This document shows, one piece after another, positions 36,513 through 44,097 of a DNA stretch of 44,097 nucleotides. The DNA lies in IMG/VR virus record IMGVR_UViG_3300037088_000515, positions 1 through 44,097 of that record; one strand, written 5' to 3'. The DNA comes from a virus. Positions within the stretch are counted from its first letter, which is position 1; every line of letters begins with the position of its first letter. The notes beneath the pieces are model-generated. The model did not search any database. It saw only the letters and a list, made by a program, of their open reading frames with translations, and was not told where the DNA came from. The position numbers and the translations under genes were made by a program.

Positions 36513-37396
36513 CTCTCAACCGTCCAGGAGCGATTGGGGACATCATCATGATCCTCAACCTCGTTCCTCAACTGGTAAGGCTGAACCCTGATTATGAAAT
36601 TCACTTTTTCTGTCATCCAGGCATCGGTCAGGAGCTTTCTCCACTATTTCCAACAGCGGGAATCACCGCATGGCATGATTTTAACACCCTCAACAGAGAT
36701 GCGAGTGAGTACAAGCATACTTACAACCTCATAGGATATCCTTTGAGGGAAGGTTACCCTGAAAAACCAATGCGACAGCATCTTTTACGGTTTTTTGCAG
36801 AAGAGATGGGACTTCCGGTCGAAAATGATCTACCCCAACTCTACTGTCCCGGTTGGCCAAGCCTTGGATTGAAGAATTTCTCTTATGCAACCATCCACCC
36901 ACAGGCCGGGTGGTCCGTTTACAAGAACTGGAGCATGAGTAGGTGGGAACAGGTTATCAAAGAGTGTCCCGAAATCCCATTTATTCAAATAGGGGCTAAA
37001 GAGGACTACCATCTGAAGGGTGCGGACCACTCATTCATGGGTAAACCGCTCATTCAATCGATCAGCTTGCTCTCAAACGCCAAATTTCATGCTGGAGTTG
37101 ACTCATTCACCAACCATCTGACCCACATCAAGTGGCAAGGAAGGCAGACTCCTGGACTCATCTTGTGGGGTTCGACTCAATGTGACGCCGCAGGCTACCC
37201 AGAAAACGTCAATATAAGCCTTGGACTCGAATGTCAGCCGTGCTTCAGAGAAGATCCTCGTGTTTCTTCAATGCCGAGAGGACTTTGCATCAATCCCCCA
37301 GGACAGGAGGATTATCTGCACCCCCGCCACGCCTGTATGACGGGGATTCCAGTAGAACGAGTGCTAGCAGAGGTCAAAAAACTTTGGAATTCATGA
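36428..37396 (+). CDS. GT9-type glycosyltransferase, start unclear (possible frameshift fusion)
   Basis: The GT9 fold runs from PRRIALNRPGAIGDIIMILN to the end: FCHPGIGQELSPLFP, YATIHPQAGWSVYKNWSM, and FHAGVDSFTNHLTHIKW near the donor site. The only NTG start before the domain is GTG 36428, with AAGGA touching it, which is a poor site. It overlaps the upstream gene by 85 bases. The frame is -1 relative to that gene and crosses the A10 run at 36482-36491. So the domain may be made by frameshifting as the C-terminus of the upstream protein, or the A10 length may be wrong. Similar GT9 sequence opens the first gene of the island. Confidence 0.65.
   Translation: MGRPSQCPLPSPDGPKLLKKKIKQPRRIALNRPGAIGDIIMILNLVPQLVRLNPDYEIHFFCHPGIGQELSPLFPTAGITAWHDFNTLNRDASEYKHTYNLIGYPLREGYPEKPMRQHLLRFFAEEMGLPVENDLPQLYCPGWPSLGLKNFSYATIHPQAGWSVYKNWSMSRWEQVIKECPEIPFIQIGAKEDYHLKGADHSFMGKPLIQSISLLSNAKFHAGVDSFTNHLTHIKWQGRQTPGLILWGSTQCDAAGYPENVNISLGLECQPCFREDPRVSSMPRGLCINPPGQEDYLHPRHACMTGIPVERVLAEVKKLWNS
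36482..36491 (+). other. A10 slippery run at end of the MTase-GT2-TPR gene
   Basis: In the upstream frame the codons read TTA AAA AAA AAA TTA, giving an A AAA AAA slippery heptamer. A -1 shift here continues directly into the GT9 frame. Just downstream CCCC and GGGG, with GCTC and GAGC inside, could form a stem that would stimulate pausing. A homopolymer sequencing error or polymerase slippage would give the same picture. Confidence 0.6.
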
Positions 37397-37442
37397 AGGC
37401 CATACTATGGCAAGCAACATCCCTAGAAAAGTTGGAAATAAA

Positions 37443-37820
37443 TTAAGTGCTACGTGGAGGAACAAGAGTTAAGCCAAGATTATGAATAGTTGTCTCAAGT
37501 GCAACTAGCTTAGCCCATCCTGGAATAGTAATAGCATTAGCTGGAGGATTTGCCAACATTATTTCACGCGCATGTCTTGCTTGACCACCACCATCTAAAG
37601 CATTCATTTTAGTAATGATTACAGCCCTAGCCTGAGCAGCTATCTGAGTAACATTAATAGCAGGGGCGGCAAAGATGTTGCCATCGTAGGTCCAGCCATC
37701 CTGAACAGAAGCATCACAGATCACCCGCACTAAGGGTGGAGCACAGGAAAGATCGTGGCCATCTTTGCAAACCCCTATTGCAATTACTTCTCCGTTGAAT
37801 ATTTCCGCATAATTTTTCAT
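37443..37820 (-). CDS. Tail-fibre-associated protein, possible fibre assembly factor (125 aa)
   Basis: The start ATG 37820 gives MKNYAEIFNGEVIAIGVC. Residues 1-50 resemble the N-termini of small phage fibre-linked proteins (YAEIFNGEVIAIG, then DGWTYDGNIFAAP). The C-terminal half is helical with an Ala-rich segment (QIAAQARAVIITKMNALDGG). It is the last gene of the leftward tail-fibre locus, three bases after the Gly-rich fibre end. A fibre chaperone is the best guess from position; no diagnostic motif is present. Confidence 0.55.
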   Translation of the reverse strand: MKNYAEIFNGEVIAIGVCKDGHDLSCAPPLVRVICDASVQDGWTYDGNIFAAPAINVTQIAAQARAVIITKMNALDGGGQARHAREIMLANPPANAITIPGWAKLVALETTIHNLGLTLVPPRST

Positions 37821-37823
37821 GAT

Positions 37824-38009
37824 TTATTCCATCCAATAGACATAGCAAATACCAGTTCCACCAGCACCACCCCCATAAGCGCCTCCAGTTGCGCCACCAC
37901 CTCCACCACCACCGCCTGTATTAGCGGCTGCGGCAGAACCGACAACACCGTATAGACCACCAAGACCTACGGTATCTTCCGTGCTACCAATCCAAAGGTG
38001 GTTATTGCC
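37824..38009 (-). pseudogene. Tail-fibre C-terminal fragment, Gly-rich end
   Basis: From about 38009 down the frame reads GNNHLWIGSTEDTVGLGGLY and ends in a glycine run (TGGGGGGGGATGG) followed by GICYVYWME and a stop. Gly-rich C-termini ending in a short aromatic tail are typical of phage fibres. Upstream of about 38010 the same frame runs antisense to the Kelch module and no longer looks like fibre sequence. So this is the 3' end of a fibre gene cut off from its body by the inverted Kelch segment. Confidence 0.6.
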
Positions 38010-38966
38010 AATCAGATTATGCAGCCCATGGTAGCAACTTCCGGCAACATGGTCGTGCCTCGATTTGGTCATTCTTCTACCCTGCTCCAAGATGGTCGGG
38101 TGCTGATCGCGGGTGGTCAGAGTAAAGCAGAGGATAGTATATTTCCAAATCAATCAACCTATCTATCCTCTTTGGAGATCTTTGATCCGGTCACCGAGAC
38201 TTTTACTTTGTCCAATGCAACCCTGACCTCGCCACGGTCTAATCAGGCTGCGGTTCTCATGGGAAATGGGCAAGTGCTATTCATTGGTGGAGGCGCCAGT
38301 GCCGACATGGAAACCTACGATCCCGTCACAGATGTTTGCACCTGGAGAAATACCATAGGAGGTATTCTTCTCTCCGGAACCATTGCCTATGACATTGGAA
38401 ACAATCAAGTTCTAATTTATGGTCGCAACAATGTGTGGCTAACCGAAGCTATTATTATTAACACTAGTAGTTGGACTGAGCTTCCCATTAGTTTTTACAC
38501 TCCCCTATATACCGCTGTTTCACAAGCATCCTGTATTCTTCAGGATGGACGAATTATGGTGAGTGGCGGTAGTCCAGTAGGTCCACCCAATTTTGATCCT
38601 GATGGGGCTGCCATTTTTACTGCGGGAGTTTCTCAGAATGTTATCAGCATTTTTGATCCGGCCACCCAGCAGTTCACAGTAGTGGGTCATATGCTCCAGG
38701 CCCGTACTGGCCATACCATGTTGGATCTTGGTAACGGTACAGTGGAAATTTATGGGGGTTACCTGGATACCCCTGGTGTTCAGACTGGTAGTGTTACTTT
38801 TATCCCTGGACCTGTGACCCCTCTCAGCAGCGTGGAAATCTTCAACTACGCTAGTACCGTCAGTTCCATCCCCCTTAATACTAGCATTCATATCGGCAAC
38901 CTGATCGGTGGCAAGTATTACATGAACTCCGCTATAAGAAAGAACATTCTGAATAGTGGCACTTGA
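37998..38966 (+). CDS. Kelch-repeat beta-propeller module in reverse orientation
   Basis: Five Kelch-type repeats are visible: PRFGHSSTLLQDGRVLIAGG, SPRSNQAAVLMGNGQVLFIGG, a weaker third, SQASCILQDGRIMVSGG and ARTGHTMLDLGNGTVEIYGG. Several end in an SLEIFDPVT-type strand. The run breaks off after SSVEIFNYAST, and neither GTG 37998 nor ATG 38019 has a ribosome site. Everything around it is minus-strand fibre sequence. It therefore looks like a fibre receptor-binding module flipped out of frame, perhaps silent. An independent plus-strand gene is possible but has no visible start signals. Confidence 0.6.
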   Translation: MVIANQIMQPMVATSGNMVVPRFGHSSTLLQDGRVLIAGGQSKAEDSIFPNQSTYLSSLEIFDPVTETFTLSNATLTSPRSNQAAVLMGNGQVLFIGGGASADMETYDPVTDVCTWRNTIGGILLSGTIAYDIGNNQVLIYGRNNVWLTEAIIINTSSWTELPISFYTPLYTAVSQASCILQDGRIMVSGGSPVGPPNFDPDGAAIFTAGVSQNVISIFDPATQQFTVVGHMLQARTGHTMLDLGNGTVEIYGGYLDTPGVQTGSVTFIPGPVTPLSSVEIFNYASTVSSIPLNTSIHIGNLIGGKYYMNSAIRKNILNSGT

Positions 38967-39122
38967 TTGAACAGCACCAGTAACCGATATACTACCTGTA
39001 CCTGGATTAAAACGGAAATTTGTAGAAGAAGTTTTATGAACTAATCCACCCGCAACCGTAGCAACTACTGGAAAATAAGTTGCATTGGTAGTAGTATCAT
39101 CAAAGGCGGATTGTTTGGCACG
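38901..39122 (-). pseudogene. Tail-fibre internal fragment (DDTTTNATYF type)
   Basis: The minus frame just after the TGA at 39125-39123 reads QSAFDDTTTNATYFPVVATV, then HKTSSTNFRFNPGTGSISV and TGAVQSS. This DDTTTNA...FNPSTG...VTG pattern is common in the shafts and base of phage fibres. It has no start of its own. On its 5' side it abuts an amidase fragment in another frame, and on its 3' side it runs antisense to the Kelch module. So it is a remnant of a once longer fibre gene. Confidence 0.6.
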
Positions 39123-39334
39123 TCAAACCGAATGCAAATTCGGTAACATCCAAAGATCCCTTGGGGTGATCCGGTCCATGGCTTCGACGCGAAAAAGGGG
39201 AGAGCCGCCCTGGGCAGAACGGCTTCCACGCATTCATCACCATTCACCAGTGCCGCGTGCGACCAGCTACTCCAGGTGAGAGCGCGGATCAGCCAGGAGC
39301 CGAGGGTGTCGGACCTGCAGAGAAGGACTTTCAC
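39065..39334 (-). pseudogene. Truncated papain-like (YiiX/NlpC-type) amidase fragment
   Basis: GTG 39334 overlaps the preceding stop in GTGA. The sequence VKVLLCRSDTLGSWLIRALT followed by WSSWSHAALVNGDECVEAVLP resembles the start of permuted papain-like phage peptidases. It would supply the catalytic His (WSHAAL) and Glu/Asp. The rest of the fold, including the expected nucleophilic Cys region further on, is missing: after RFDVPNN, near 39112, the sequence joins AT-rich fibre DNA in another frame and stops at 39065. It is probably inactive. It is GC-rich like the upstream genes, so it arrived with them. Confidence 0.55.
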
Positions 39335-39744
39335 GGCCACACCATGGCGGGAAGCGATGCCATGAAGGCAGCCACTGTCGGAGCGGGCGTCTTCCCCGCC
39401 TGGACCTCGGCAAGGAGGGCATAGCCTGCCGTCCAAACTTCATCCCTCCAGCTCATCCCGGCCAGGGCTTCTGTCCTGAACGTGGGGTTGGTGCTTGCGG
39501 CGTAGCTGGCGAGGCTCAGGATGCCGTCGTAGCCCCTGGTTCGCGCCGTGGTGTCCAGCAGAGCCTGGGCGGCCGCGACGTAGTCTGCCTCGACGGGCGC
39601 GGAAGCGGCAGCATAGCCGGGAAAGTGGGCTACAAGTTCTTCCACGGTGGGGATGTCGGGGAACAAGGCCTCTCCCTCCTGGACCTGGTAGTCAGGCCGG
39701 ACAAACTCCTGGGTCATCCCGTTGTTGTATGCTTTGTAGGTCAT
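39331..39744 (-). CDS. Tail-fibre-region protein, DUF4376-like C-terminus (137 aa)
   Basis: ATG 39744 has GAGG upstream. The C-terminal part TTARTRGYDGILSLASYAAS, then FRTEALAGMSWRDEVWTAGY and a final LPAMVWP, matches a domain common at the end of phage fibre-associated proteins (DUF4376-like). The N-terminal 40 residues are acidic, with TVEELVAHFPGY. The base composition is strikingly GC-rich (one 60-base line, 39361-39420, counts 42 G or C). It follows the giant fibre by 7 bp and overlaps the amidase fragment, as a coupled fibre-accessory gene. Confidence 0.7.
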   Translation of the reverse strand: MTYKAYNNGMTQEFVRPDYQVQEGEALFPDIPTVEELVAHFPGYAAASAPVEADYVAAAQALLDTTARTRGYDGILSLASYAASTNPTFRTEALAGMSWRDEVWTAGYALLAEVQAGKTPAPTVAAFMASLPAMVWP

Positions 39745-39751
39745 AGGTTCC

Positions 39752-44097
<4,346 letters not shown>

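Noticed and set aside
38520-38891. A 123-aa minus-strand frame continuing from the fibre fragment
   Set aside because: It is antisense to the Kelch repeats and has no fibre-like or other protein character past about 38900.

Overview
The window is a stretch of a large tailed-phage (Caudoviricetes) genome with a contractile tail. The evidence is one compact gene set: a HK97-type major capsid protein, a prohead protease with a scaffold-like acidic neighbour, a gp19-like tail tube, a very long tail sheath, connector or neck-like proteins, collagen-like fibre proteins, a T4 gp1-type dNMP kinase and a UvrD-type helicase. No ribosomal RNA, tRNA, CRISPR array or IS element was seen. The host cannot be read from the sequence. 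GT9 (heptosyltransferase-type) genes hint at surface-sugar chemistry but do not prove a Gram-negative host.

Layout. (a) 1-27652, minus strand, transcribed right to left: the virion structural block. In transcription order it holds connector-like proteins (26789, 25436), a short repeat protein, a 531-aa structural protein, a zinc-ribbon protein, tail sheath, a collagen-bearing protein, a 1035-aa zinc-ribbon protein, tail tube, prohead protease, an acidic scaffold candidate, a decoration-like protein and the major capsid protein. A run of mostly unrecognised genes follows, including a SWIM zinc-finger protein, an EIQSD-motif protein and two HTH-like proteins, down to a gene cut by the left edge. 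Many of these genes are packed with TAATG or TGATG overlaps and good Shine-Dalgarno sites. (b) 27705-30265, plus strand: helicase and dNMP kinase. (c) 30262-31993, minus strand: an unknown protein, a HEXXH metallopeptidase candidate and its coupled neighbour. (d) 32067-37396, plus strand: a five-gene glycan-modification island made of multidomain glycosyltransferases and methyltransferases, with overlapping genes. (e) 37443-44097, minus strand: the tail-fibre locus. It starts beyond the right edge with a giant collagen-like fibre and ends in a mosaic of fibre fragments, a Kelch module in reverse orientation and a GC-rich imported segment.

The most notable observations are: a compact group I intron (about 9075-9309, minus strand) beside the capsid genes, with a free-standing GIY-YIG homing endonuclease on the opposite strand just outside it; an A10 run at the end of the MTase-GT2-TPR gene that would join it to the following GT9 gene by a -1 frameshift; a rearranged tail-fibre locus with an inverted Kelch cassette and a GC-rich insertion; a collagen stretch inserted in the loop of a phage beta-domain; and a KTA tripeptide that recurs in several head and tail proteins, including near the capsid-protein N-terminus, and may mark processing by the prohead protease.

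All functional calls rest on motif reading by eye. No database search or folding program was run.
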